Part shown: one piece after another, positions 29,554 through 37,896 of the stretch
How the letters are laid out: every line of letters begins with the position of its first letter
Numbering within the stretch: position 1 is the first letter of the stretch
Source: an uncultured Leptolyngbyaceae cyanobacterium
GTDB lineage: Bacteria; Cyanobacteriota; Cyanobacteriia; Leptolyngbyales; Leptolyngbyaceae
DNA: 64,000 nt
Assembly (NCBI GenBank): GCA_938023035.1
Contig: CALIDI010000009.1
Location: forward strand, 1-64,000
Direction of reading: 5' to 3'
Position numbers and translations under genes: made by a program
The notes under the pieces: model-generated
The model's database searches: none
Told to the model about the DNA's origin: nothing
Seen by the model: only the letters and a program-made list of their open reading frames with translations

Positions 29554-30852
29554 TTGATTACTACTAGTTTAAAGACAACAAAATCAGAAGAAGTTTTTGC
29601 GGCTGCTCAAAAGCTGATGCCCGGTGGAGTGAGTTCCCCCGTGCGGGCCTTTAAGTCGGTAGGTGGGCAGCCAATTGTATTTGATCGGGTACAGGGTGCC
29701 TACGCCTGGGACATCGATGGCAACCAGTACATTGACTACATCGGCACCTGGGGGCCTGCCATTTGCGGTCATGCCCATCCTGAGGTGATTAAAGCGCTTC
29801 ACGAGGCCCTGGAAAAAGGCACGAGCTTTGGTGCTCCCTGCCAGTTAGAAAATGTGCTGGCCGAAATGGTGATTGATGCAGTTCCCAGCATTGAGATGGT
29901 TCGCTTTGTTAACTCCGGCACAGAAGCCTGTATGGCGGTGTTGCGTCTGATGCGGGCTTTTACCGGGCGGGAAAAGGTGATCAAGTTTGAGGGGTGCTAC
30001 CACGGCCATGCCGACATGTTTTTGGTCAAGGCCGGGTCTGGGGTAGCGACCCTGGGGTTACCCGATTCACCAGGAGTGCCTAAATCGGTTACGGCAAATA
30101 CGCTCACCGCTCCTTTTAATAATCTGGAGGCCGTGAAAGCATTGTTTGAAGAAAACCCAGCGCAAATTGCCGGCGTGATCTTAGAACCGATTGTGGGCAA
30201 TGCTGGGTTTATTCCTCCCGATGCGGGCTTTTTAGCAGGTTTGCGCGAGTTAACTCAAGAGCATGGCGCCTTGCTGGTGTTTGATGAAGTCATGACTGGC
30301 TTTCGGATTGCCTATGGGGGTGTTCAAGAAAAATTTGGGATCACCCCTGATTTGACCACCCTAGGTAAAATTATTGGCGGTGGTCTGCCAGTAGGAGCCT
30401 ACGGGGGGCGGCGCGACATTATGCAGATGGTCGCCCCGGCTGGCCCCATGTACCAGGCCGGGACGCTATCCGGCAATCCCCTGGCGATGACCGCCGGGAT
30501 CAAGACTTTAGAACTGCTGCGCCAACCCGGCACCTACGATTATCTGGAACGCATTACCCAGCGCTTGGCTCATGGCCTGTTGCAAATTGCTCAAGAAACG
30601 GGGCATCCAGCCTGCGGCGGCTCGATCAGCGGCATGTTTGGCTTTTTCTTTAATCCAGGGCCGGTGCATAACTACGAAGATGCGAAAAAGTCGGACTTGC
30701 AAAAATTCAGCCGCTTCCACCGGGGGATGTTAGAGCGGGGGGTTTATCTGGCACCCTCCCAGTTTGAGGCTGGTTTCACCTCCCTAGCCCATACAGATGC
30801 AGATATTGACAAGACTCTGGAAGCAGCCCGGGCGGTATTGTCTACCCTGTGA
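29554..30852 (+). CDS. hemL: Glutamate-1-semialdehyde 2,1-aminomutase
   Basis: A 432-aa PLP enzyme that turns glutamate-1-semialdehyde into 5-aminolevulinate, the precursor of haem, chlorophyll and bilins. Signatures: [28 protein letters not shown], the [16 protein letters not shown] segment, [10 protein letters not shown] and the PLP-lysine loop [19 protein letters not shown]. The start codon is TTG at 29554, with a strong AAGGAG 6 bases upstream and the known family N-terminus in frame; no ATG lies near enough to compete. A clear intrinsic terminator follows (30964-30999), so the gene seems to be a single-gene unit. Confidence 0.97.
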   Translation: MITTSLKTTKSEEVFAAAQKLMPGGVSSPVRAFKSVGGQPIVFDRVQGAYAWDIDGNQYIDYIGTWGPAICGHAHPEVIKALHEALEKGTSFGAPCQLENVLAEMVIDAVPSIEMVRFVNSGTEACMAVLRLMRAFTGREKVIKFEGCYHGHADMFLVKAGSGVATLGLPDSPGVPKSVTANTLTAPFNNLEAVKALFEENPAQIAGVILEPIVGNAGFIPPDAGFLAGLRELTQEHGALLVFDEVMTGFRIAYGGVQEKFGITPDLTTLGKIIGGGLPVGAYGGRRDIMQMVAPAGPMYQAGTLSGNPLAMTAGIKTLELLRQPGTYDYLERITQRLAHGLLQIAQETGHPACGGSISGMFGFFFNPGPVHNYEDAKKSDLQKFSRFHRGMLERGVYLAPSQFEAGFTSLAHTDADIDKTLEAARAVLSTL

Positions 30853-31479
30853 AGATAGTCTTTTGGGTGCCGTCGCGATCGCGGCGACCTCAGTTGTGCT
30901 CCGATCTCAGGGGCAATGCACCCTGAGGCTTCTCTCCCCGACATCTAGAATCTGCTTAGAGGCAAACTCCTAGTCTGAGCCGCAGACTGGGAGTTTTTTG
31001 CTATTTAGCCAGATGTAGCCAATGAAGTGCTAGACGTTCTTGAAGAACTCCAAGCAAAACCCAAAATATTAAGGAAATCTTCCAATTCCTCTGCTAACCT
31101 CGGCTGGTGCGCGTTAGAGTCCGCGCATGCCCTGCGATCGCTCCAGGGTAGCCGAGTCCTTCGTCTGTTTTGAGACTGAAAATCCCGTTTAGAGTGATGG
31201 AAGGTACATTGATGACTGAGTAAGACACGATACAGTCAACATAGCTATCGCCCTTACAATCAGAGCACACATCCATCCAATCCTGTGCGCATTCAGGCGA
31301 TTTCCCTTACCAATGGCAAGGAATTTGACTTTAAACCTTGTTATCGCCTGCGGCCAGATGTTTCTAGAAGTGCTCAAGAGTTAGGTATTTCCCTTGCTTG
31401 CTTCAACCCCCTCCCACAACGCAACCTCTACCCGTTTGAGTCATCACCTTACAGTCCCTCTACTGGATTTGGATTGCCT
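30853..31479. other. Gap between hemL and zwf
   Basis: It contains the hemL terminator. The zwf frame is open from 31285, but translation there does not resemble the family. Nothing else is recognised. Confidence 0.5.
30964..30999 (+). terminator. Rho-independent terminator after hemL
   Basis: AAACTCCTAGTCTG pairs with CAGACTGGGAGTTT (13 pairs and one T-G wobble) around a short AGCCG loop, followed by a run of T to 30999. Confidence 0.9.
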
Positions 31480-33009
31480 ATGGTTGCCCTGATCGAAAAC
31501 CCATTCCGCGTCGGTCTTCAACAAGACCGCATTCCAGAGCCTCAAATCCTCGTCATTTTTGGTGCTTCTGGTGATCTCACCCAACGCAAACTAGTGCCAG
31601 CGCTCTACCAGATGAAGCGAGAGCGTCGTTTGCCACCCGAAATTACGATTGTCGGCGTTGCTCGTCGTGATTGGAGCCACGACTACTTCCGTGAGCAAAT
31701 GCGCGAAGGGATTGAGCAATATGGCAGTGGTTTAGGGAATGAAGCAACCTGGAATGAGTTTGCAAAGGGGTTGTACTATTGCTCGGCAGATATGGATAAC
31801 CCCGACAGTTACCAAAGACTCAAAGGTTTTCTAGAGAACCTAGACGAGCAACGCCATACCCGTGGCAATCGAGTATTTTACCTCTCGGTCGCACCCCGCT
31901 TTTTTGCCGAAGCGATTCTGCAACTGGGAGCAGCAGGCATGATTGAAAATCCCAAAAAGCAACGCCTGGTGATTGAGAAACCCTTTGGCCGAGATTTGAA
32001 CTCGGCTCAGGCCCTAAATCGGGTTGTGCAAAGAGCCTGCGACGAAAAGCAGGTTTACCGGATTGACCACTATCTCGGCAAAGAAACCGTTCAAAACTTG
32101 ATGGTATTTCGATTTGCCAATGCGATCTTTGAACCCCTGTGGAATCGCCAGTTTGTCGATCATATTCAAATCACGGTGGCGGAAACCGTAGGCCTAGAGG
32201 GGCGTGCGGGTTACTATGAAACCTCTGGCGCGCTTCGGGATATGGTGCAAAACCATCTGATGCAGCTTTTTTGCCTGACTGCAATGGAACCCCCCATCTC
32301 CCTGGATGCCGATAGCATTCGTAGTGAAAAGGTTAAGGTACTACAGGCCACTCGCTTAGCCGATTTGGAGGATTTGCTCAACTCTGCGATTCGGGGACAA
32401 TATACGGCCGGTTGGATGAAAGGCAAGTCGATTCCAGGGTATCGGGAAGAGGAAGGAGCCGCTCCTGACTCCACCACACCAACCTATGCTGCCTTGAAGT
32501 TTTACATCGATAACTGGCGCTGGCAGGGAGTGCCGATCTATCTACGCACGGGCAAACGGATGCCTAAAAAGGTTTCAGAAATCGCTATTCAGTTTAAGGA
32601 TGTTCCTTTTCTGATGTTCCAATCAGCGGCTAAGCAGGTGAATCCAAATGTGTTAGCGCTACGGTTACAGCCTGATGAGGGGATCTCTCTGCGGTTTGAT
32701 GTGAAGACACCGGGTAGCTCACTTCGTACCCGCCCTGTGGATATGAATTTTGCCTATGAGACGGCCTTTGGCCAGCCCAATACTGATGCCTATGCGAGGT
32801 TGCTGGTGGATTGTATGTTGGGCGACCAGACCCTGTTTACCCGGGGAGATGAGGTAGAGGCATCCTGGCGAATCTTGACACCTCTGCTGCAAGTGTGGGA
32901 CGCCCCTACTCGCCCGGAGAGTATTCCTCTCTATGAGGCGGGTACTTGGGGGCCAGTGGAGGCCGAACTACTATTGAATCGCGATGGGCGAAAGTGGCGT
33001 CGGCTCTGA
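31480..33009 (+). CDS. zwf: Glucose-6-phosphate 1-dehydrogenase
   Basis: A 509-aa enzyme that oxidises glucose-6-phosphate with NADP+, opening the oxidative pentose phosphate pathway, the main source of NADPH for cyanobacteria at night. The dinucleotide motif is [16 protein letters not shown] and the substrate site [15 protein letters not shown] contains the conserved Lys and catalytic His. [15 protein letters not shown] at 31480 is the usual cyanobacterial start; the open frame upstream to 31285 lacks similarity. opcA, whose product activates this enzyme, follows 117 bp later on the same strand, as in many cyanobacteria. fbp and tal, often found before zwf, are absent. Confidence 0.97.
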   Translation: MVALIENPFRVGLQQDRIPEPQILVIFGASGDLTQRKLVPALYQMKRERRLPPEITIVGVARRDWSHDYFREQMREGIEQYGSGLGNEATWNEFAKGLYYCSADMDNPDSYQRLKGFLENLDEQRHTRGNRVFYLSVAPRFFAEAILQLGAAGMIENPKKQRLVIEKPFGRDLNSAQALNRVVQRACDEKQVYRIDHYLGKETVQNLMVFRFANAIFEPLWNRQFVDHIQITVAETVGLEGRAGYYETSGALRDMVQNHLMQLFCLTAMEPPISLDADSIRSEKVKVLQATRLADLEDLLNSAIRGQYTAGWMKGKSIPGYREEEGAAPDSTTPTYAALKFYIDNWRWQGVPIYLRTGKRMPKKVSEIAIQFKDVPFLMFQSAAKQVNPNVLALRLQPDEGISLRFDVKTPGSSLRTRPVDMNFAYETAFGQPNTDAYARLLVDCMLGDQTLFTRGDEVEASWRILTPLLQVWDAPTRPESIPLYEAGTWGPVEAELLLNRDGRKWRRL

Positions 33010-33126
33010 GTCTCCCTAGTTAGAATCAAAATAACTCGGGTATAAACTTTGTGTCTGGATGCCAGCGATCGCCGGAAATGACCTGCATTTGTTATCTCAC
33101 TCACAACCACAGCACAGCATTGACCT

Positions 33127-34464
33127 ATGACCACGACACCCGTTGTTGCGCTCCAAAAGCCAAAGGATGTTTCGCTGCACGAAATTGAAGAAGAATTAAA
33201 TTCTATCTGGAATAGCCAAAGTGGCGACATGGCCAGTCTAGTGGCGACCCGTGCATCGACTTTTTGCATGGTTGTTTACGAACCAGAAGAATTTCAGCAG
33301 TTGCTCGCTATTTTGGGGTTTTACACTGGCCCGGTGGATGGCATCCATGGCCCGCTCACAAAGGCGGCTGTGAATGAGGCTCAACGCAAGTATGGGCTAC
33401 CTATTACTGGGCGGGTTGACCCAGAAACACTGGCCAAACTGCGGGAAGAGGTAGCAAAGCTACCGCCAGAAAGGATGAAGGTGACCAACCCAAACCTGCG
33501 CGGATTTAGCATTAATGACGCGATCGCCGCCCAAAACCCTCGACGAATTATTACCCTTTGCCCCTACTTAGGAGAAGACAAGGGCGTCACCGCAGAAGTA
33601 TCGGCCTATTGCCCCGTACAAAAGACCGTTGGAGATCACTTAATCTGCTCTGAATACATTACTTTGCGGGGCACCAAGGAAGCGCTCAACCGGGTGGGGG
33701 ATCTGGTTGTCTCGCTCTACATTCAGAATTTGCCCAAGTTTCTCTGGTGGAAGGCAACCCCTAACCCTGACCAAGAGCTGTTTAGCAAGGTCGTTGCGGC
33801 ATGCCAATGCCTAATCATGGACTCCTCCTACTTCAGCGATCCAGAATCAGAGTTTCTCAAAATCCAGGATTTGATTGACTCCGAAATTTCGGTAGCCGAC
33901 TTGAACTGGCATCGCTTACTGCCCTGGCAAGAGTTGACCGCAGAGACCTTTGATCCACCAGAGCGGCGCGTCGCCATTACTGAAATTGATCGCGTCACGA
34001 TTGACTATGAAAAGGGAAATGCGGCCCAGGCCCTCATGTTTCTGGGGTGGATTGCCAGTCGCTTAGGCTGGGAACCGGTTTCCTACACAGAAGAAAATGA
34101 TGTCTATGAACTCAAACACGTCCAATTTGTAAATTCTCATCAGCGCGAAATCAAAGCAGAGCTGGCGGCGATTCCAACGGCTGACTCTGGGGAAATTGTG
34201 GGCGACTTGATTGGGTTGCGCTTGGCCTCAACTAACACCGAGGCAAATTGTGGTACGATCCTGTGCTCTGAGACGACAGGTTGTATGCGAATGGAAGCCG
34301 GAGGTGCGGCCCAGGCAATTCGTACCGAAATGGTAACCGCAATCAATGACCAAAAGGCGGAGTTTCTGCTGAGTCAGCAGCTTCAACGCTATGGCCGTGA
34401 GGTATTGTACGAAGAGAGTCTGGCGGTTGCCGTCAAAATCCTTCGCCTACGGAAGTCGGCTTAA
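33127..34464 (+). CDS. opcA: Glucose-6-phosphate dehydrogenase assembly protein OpcA
   Basis: A 445-aa protein that promotes the assembly and activation of G6PDH and, in filamentous strains, links it to thioredoxin. The family start (VSLHEIEEELNSIWNSQ) and the core (NPRRIITLCPYLGEDKG, LPKFLWWKATPNPDQELF, LNWHRLLPWQELTAETFDPPERR) are clear. At residues 55-115 there is a peptidoglycan_binding_1-like helical insert (LLAILGFYTGPVDGIHGPLTKAAVNEAQRKYGLPITGRVDPETLAKL). The protein has no signal peptide, so this module probably works inside the cell as a protein-binding unit. It is adjacent to its partner gene zwf. Confidence 0.95.
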   Translation: MTTTPVVALQKPKDVSLHEIEEELNSIWNSQSGDMASLVATRASTFCMVVYEPEEFQQLLAILGFYTGPVDGIHGPLTKAAVNEAQRKYGLPITGRVDPETLAKLREEVAKLPPERMKVTNPNLRGFSINDAIAAQNPRRIITLCPYLGEDKGVTAEVSAYCPVQKTVGDHLICSEYITLRGTKEALNRVGDLVVSLYIQNLPKFLWWKATPNPDQELFSKVVAACQCLIMDSSYFSDPESEFLKIQDLIDSEISVADLNWHRLLPWQELTAETFDPPERRVAITEIDRVTIDYEKGNAAQALMFLGWIASRLGWEPVSYTEENDVYELKHVQFVNSHQREIKAELAAIPTADSGEIVGDLIGLRLASTNTEANCGTILCSETTGCMRMEAGGAAQAIRTEMVTAINDQKAEFLLSQQLQRYGREVLYEESLAVAVKILRLRKSA

Positions 34465-34683
34465 TTTCGGCTTCATTAGGGACGGGGCTGGCAGCATCTC
34501 CTAGGGTGCGTGTTACTTTTGCCCTCATCCTAAATCCCTCTCCCAAATTGGGAGAGAGACTTTGATCGGTCTTGGCTCCCCTTCTCTCAACCGGAGAGAA
34601 GGGCATTGCCATGACAGGCATTTAAGAACAGGCATTTAAGAAAGGGTGATGAGAACAGTTCATCCACTTGTTAGGCAACGCCT
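34465..34683. repeat. Dispersed repeat, family 4 (inverted copy)
   Basis: Between opcA and the next gene. On the minus strand, CTCTCTCCCAATTTGGGAGA and GGGATTTAGGATGAGGGCAA (34518-34559) plus a second CTTCTCTCCGG..GAGAGAAGG hairpin (34582-34608). Both are near-perfect inverted repeats that could also act as terminators for opcA. Confidence 0.55.
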
Positions 34684-36384
34684 ATGACTTTAATAATCGC
34701 CGGAGAACGCAGTGGAGTCGGCAAGACAACGTTGACTCTAGCGATTTTGGCTTACTTAAAAAAGCAGGGTTTAGCAGTTCAATCGTTTAAGGTAGGGCCA
34801 GACTATATTGATTCGATGTTTCATCGGGAGGTAACCGGACGCCCCTGCCGTAATCTCGATCCGATTCTGACCTCTGAGTCCTATGTCAGGCAGTGTTTTC
34901 ATCAGCATACTCAGACCGTTTCCTATGCCCTGGTGGAAGGCGTCATGGGGCTATTTGATGGGGCCGCGCCAGAGATTCAGCAAGCGAAGAAACAGACAAG
35001 CCCAAATGACTCGGTAATTTGGGGGAGCACGGCCCATGTGGCCGCCCTCTTGCAAATTCCAGTTGTGTTGGTAGTGGATTGCAGCCGCTTTTCATACTCG
35101 GTAGCAGCCTTGGTGCAGGGGTATCGTACCTTCGACCCTCGGCTCAAGCTGGCTGGAGTTTTGCTCAATCGGGTTGGGAGCGATCGCCATCGGGCCATGC
35201 TCAAGGCCGCTCTAGAACCGTTAGGTCTGCCAATTTTGGGGATTTTGGGGCGGCAAAGCCAGATTACGATTCCCGATCGTCATCTCGGTCTAGTGCCCAC
35301 CAATGAGTTCAGCCACTGGCCGAATCTTTTAGAGCGCTTGACAGACCTGGCTACCACCAGTTTTGACTGGGAACGCTTACTGCCACTACTCCAGGTAGAA
35401 GAGAGCCACTTAGAACAGAGCCACTCAAAATCACCAGCAGGTCAGAAGGGTTTCTCTTTTTCTCCGGGAGAGGAACCTTCCGCTTCCCCAGTGGGGCGGT
35501 GCGTTGCCCCAAGTCAGGCTGAGGATCGACGGGCTAGTCATGGGTCAACAGTAGATCGGGGGTTAAGGGGCTGTGAGCCTCAATCTGCCGATAGTTTATG
35601 CCCCTGCGAGGCTACTCAGGCGGTAGACCGATCTGGTGCCTCTGCGCCGGTGAAAGTGGCGATCGCCTGGGATGCAGCCTTCAGCTTCTACTATGCAGAC
35701 AATTTTGATCTGCTGCAAGAATTAGGGGCAACACTGGTATTTTGGAGCCCGTTGCAAGATGCCCAACTACCAGAGGGGATACAGGGTCTGTATTTAGGGG
35801 GTGGTTTTCCCGAAATGTTTGCCGCCCAACTGGGGGCTAACAGGGCCGCTCGACAGGCCGTAAAAGCCATGATTTTGGCTGGAATGCCAACCTATGCCGA
35901 GTGTGGTGGCCTGATGTATCTCTGTCAACAGATTACGACCTTTGAGGGGCAGTGCTTTCCCATGGTGGGCGTGCTACCCACCGAGGCCCGCATGGGGCAA
36001 AGACTGACCCTAGGTTATCGACGGGCGATCGCCCAACGCCATTCTCCCAGCGTCACACGCGGCCAGTCTGTCTGGGGTCATGAGTTTCATCGCTCCTACC
36101 TGACGCAGCCACCATCAACACCAGTGCTAACCTGGGAAGGAATTGGGATGGAAAACCAAGACGCTCTCAGCCTGCTTGATTCTGCCCCGGCTTCAGCCCT
36201 TCCAGGAGAGGCCGGTTTCTTCCCAAAAGTTACCCAACCCCCCTTAGACCAGGCTTGGCATTTGCCTAATCTCCATGCCTCCTACTTGCACTTACACTGG
36301 GGCGCAACCCCTGAAATTGCCCAACGGTTTCTCGATTGCTGTCGCCAGTTCCAAGTCACCAGTTCTAAGGGGAGTCGTTCTTGA
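34684..36384 (+). CDS. cbiA: Cobyrinate a,c-diamide synthase
   Basis: A 566-aa glutamine amidotransferase that amidates cobyrinate carboxyls in cobalamin synthesis. Residues 1-235 hold the dethiobiotin-synthase-like ATP domain (Walker A GERSGVGKTTLTLAIL, FKVGPDYIDSMFH, VEGVMGLFDG). Residues 323-566 hold the class I glutaminase-like domain (GLYLGGGFPEMFA, nucleophile Cys in PTYAECGGLMYL, WGHEFHRS, NLHASYLHLHWG). It is about 100 residues longer than usual because of an apparently disordered linker at 240-322, rich in Ser, Gly and Pro, with several Cys. The linker is in frame and stop-free. No other cobalamin gene is nearby. The hydrogenobyrinate enzyme CobB is the close alternative. Confidence 0.9.
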   Translation: MTLIIAGERSGVGKTTLTLAILAYLKKQGLAVQSFKVGPDYIDSMFHREVTGRPCRNLDPILTSESYVRQCFHQHTQTVSYALVEGVMGLFDGAAPEIQQAKKQTSPNDSVIWGSTAHVAALLQIPVVLVVDCSRFSYSVAALVQGYRTFDPRLKLAGVLLNRVGSDRHRAMLKAALEPLGLPILGILGRQSQITIPDRHLGLVPTNEFSHWPNLLERLTDLATTSFDWERLLPLLQVEESHLEQSHSKSPAGQKGFSFSPGEEPSASPVGRCVAPSQAEDRRASHGSTVDRGLRGCEPQSADSLCPCEATQAVDRSGASAPVKVAIAWDAAFSFYYADNFDLLQELGATLVFWSPLQDAQLPEGIQGLYLGGGFPEMFAAQLGANRAARQAVKAMILAGMPTYAECGGLMYLCQQITTFEGQCFPMVGVLPTEARMGQRLTLGYRRAIAQRHSPSVTRGQSVWGHEFHRSYLTQPPSTPVLTWEGIGMENQDALSLLDSAPASALPGEAGFFPKVTQPPLDQAWHLPNLHASYLHLHWGATPEIAQRFLDCCRQFQVTSSKGSRS

Positions 36385-36407
36385 GGTGATGCCCACTTTA
36401 TCACCTC
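36383..36407 (+). terminator. Hairpin at the cbiA stop, possible terminator
   Basis: GAGGTGAT (36383-36390) and ATCACCTC (36400-36407) form a perfect 8-bp stem with a 9-base loop, starting inside the stop codon. No U run follows, so the role is uncertain. Confidence 0.35.
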
Positions 36408-36563
36408 GGCTACTTGGGTTTTCATGCGTTTTGCACCTGCATTTTGCAGAAGTTAACTTTGGTTAAAAGCCTCGGGCAAAACCCGATGCCGGGCCAGCCT
36501 TTTGCCGCACTGTCTGCATGAGAAATATAGCGACAGCGATCGCCAAATGGCCACCAGGGTAGA

Positions 36564-37865
36564 TTAGCCCCAAACAAACTCCAACAGGCCAAAGATCAGC
36601 GCACCCAAAGCAGCGGCTAGTGGAATCGTCCCACTCCAGGCCAGGACAATGCTCGCCAGGGTTGCCCACTGGAGCGATTGACCGGTCAGTTGTGCTGGCC
36701 CAAATTGACCTGTTTGCACCAGACCGATCCCAACAACAGCCCCCACCAGCGCGTGGGAAGTCGATACGGGAAAGCCTAGACGAGAAGCCAGCAAAACCGT
36801 GATGGCAGTAGCTAACTCAGCACAGAAGCCGCTACTGGCTTGGAGCGATAATATTCCTTCCCCAATGGTGCGAATGACTCTGGCCCCACCAATAGCTAGC
36901 CCGGTAACAATGCCGGCCCCCCCTAATAGCAAAATCCAGAGGGGGACTTGCAAGTCCGTCAGGGGAACCCTGCCAGTCGTTTGAATCTGGATAATGACCG
37001 CTAGGGGAGCGACGGCATTGCCCACATCATTGGAGCCGTGGGCAAAAGCGACACCACAGGCACTTAACACTTGCCAACGGGCAAAGCTACGCTCTATCAG
37101 GGGGTGTTGCTCGGTGGGTGAAATCAGGTTTTGCTGCTGGGTAAGCCATTGTAGGGTGGTCAACGTCATCCCAATTGTGGCAGTACCCAACACAATCAGG
37201 GCAATGTTTTGAGAAGGTATCGGCCAGTGCAGGCGATCGCCAAAAAATTGGGTCATGGGTTGGCTGAGGGGGGGTAAAATCAACACACCAAATACAGTGC
37301 ATACCCCTGCGCTGAGCCAGGGAGTCCATTCTTCTAGGTACTGCAAAGCATTGGGTTGAGCCAAAATACCTTGATAAATCAGGTGATAAAAGAGTGCCGC
37401 GATCGCTCCACTGGCTACCGGCGTCAACACCCAGGTCAGGGAAATAAAACCGAGACTTGGCCAATGCACCGCCTGTCTGCCCGCTGCCAACGCACCAAAG
37501 CCTGCCAGCGCCCCCACAACAGCGTAGGACGAGGAAACCGGCAAGCCAAAAACAGTAGCTAGATTCAGCCAAGTGCCCACCGTCAGAAGAACAGCCAGCA
37601 TCCCCAGTAACAAAATTCGCGGATGTTCTATGAATAGCCCCAGATTCACCACTCCTGCTGCCAGCTTTTGAGCCACGTTTTGACCAAACCCAACGGCCCC
37701 TAAGAACTCCAACCCTCCAGCTATCACCAGCGCTTGCCGCAAACTAACAGCCCCTGAACCCACAGAAGTGCCCATGGAATTGGCGACATCGTTTGCACCG
37801 AGGTTTCCGGCTAGATAGAAAGCCAACAAGCAGACAAAGATAAAAAAACCAACTTCTGCTTCCAT
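36564..37865 (-). CDS. Inorganic phosphate transporter, Pit (PHO4) family
   Basis: A 433-aa membrane protein with about 10-11 hydrophobic segments. The two internally repeated PHO4 signatures are GNLGANDVANSMGTSVGSGAVS near the N-terminus and AHGSNDVGNAVAPLA in the second half, along with FPVSTSHALVGAVVG. Such proteins import phosphate, usually as a metal-phosphate complex with H+ or Na+. The gene starts 31 bp after the stop of the RNase R gene on the same strand and is likely in one transcript with it. Confidence 0.93.
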   Translation of the reverse strand: MEAEVGFFIFVCLLAFYLAGNLGANDVANSMGTSVGSGAVSLRQALVIAGGLEFLGAVGFGQNVAQKLAAGVVNLGLFIEHPRILLLGMLAVLLTVGTWLNLATVFGLPVSSSYAVVGALAGFGALAAGRQAVHWPSLGFISLTWVLTPVASGAIAALFYHLIYQGILAQPNALQYLEEWTPWLSAGVCTVFGVLILPPLSQPMTQFFGDRLHWPIPSQNIALIVLGTATIGMTLTTLQWLTQQQNLISPTEQHPLIERSFARWQVLSACGVAFAHGSNDVGNAVAPLAVIIQIQTTGRVPLTDLQVPLWILLLGGAGIVTGLAIGGARVIRTIGEGILSLQASSGFCAELATAITVLLASRLGFPVSTSHALVGAVVGIGLVQTGQFGPAQLTGQSLQWATLASIVLAWSGTIPLAAALGALIFGLLEFVWG

Positions 37866-37896
37866 AGTTTAACCATCTGTCAATTCAGAGCTGGAT

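Noticed and set aside
31285-31479. 65-residue upstream extension of zwf
   Set aside because: The typical 509-aa cyanobacterial protein starts at MVALIEN; the extension has no similarity.
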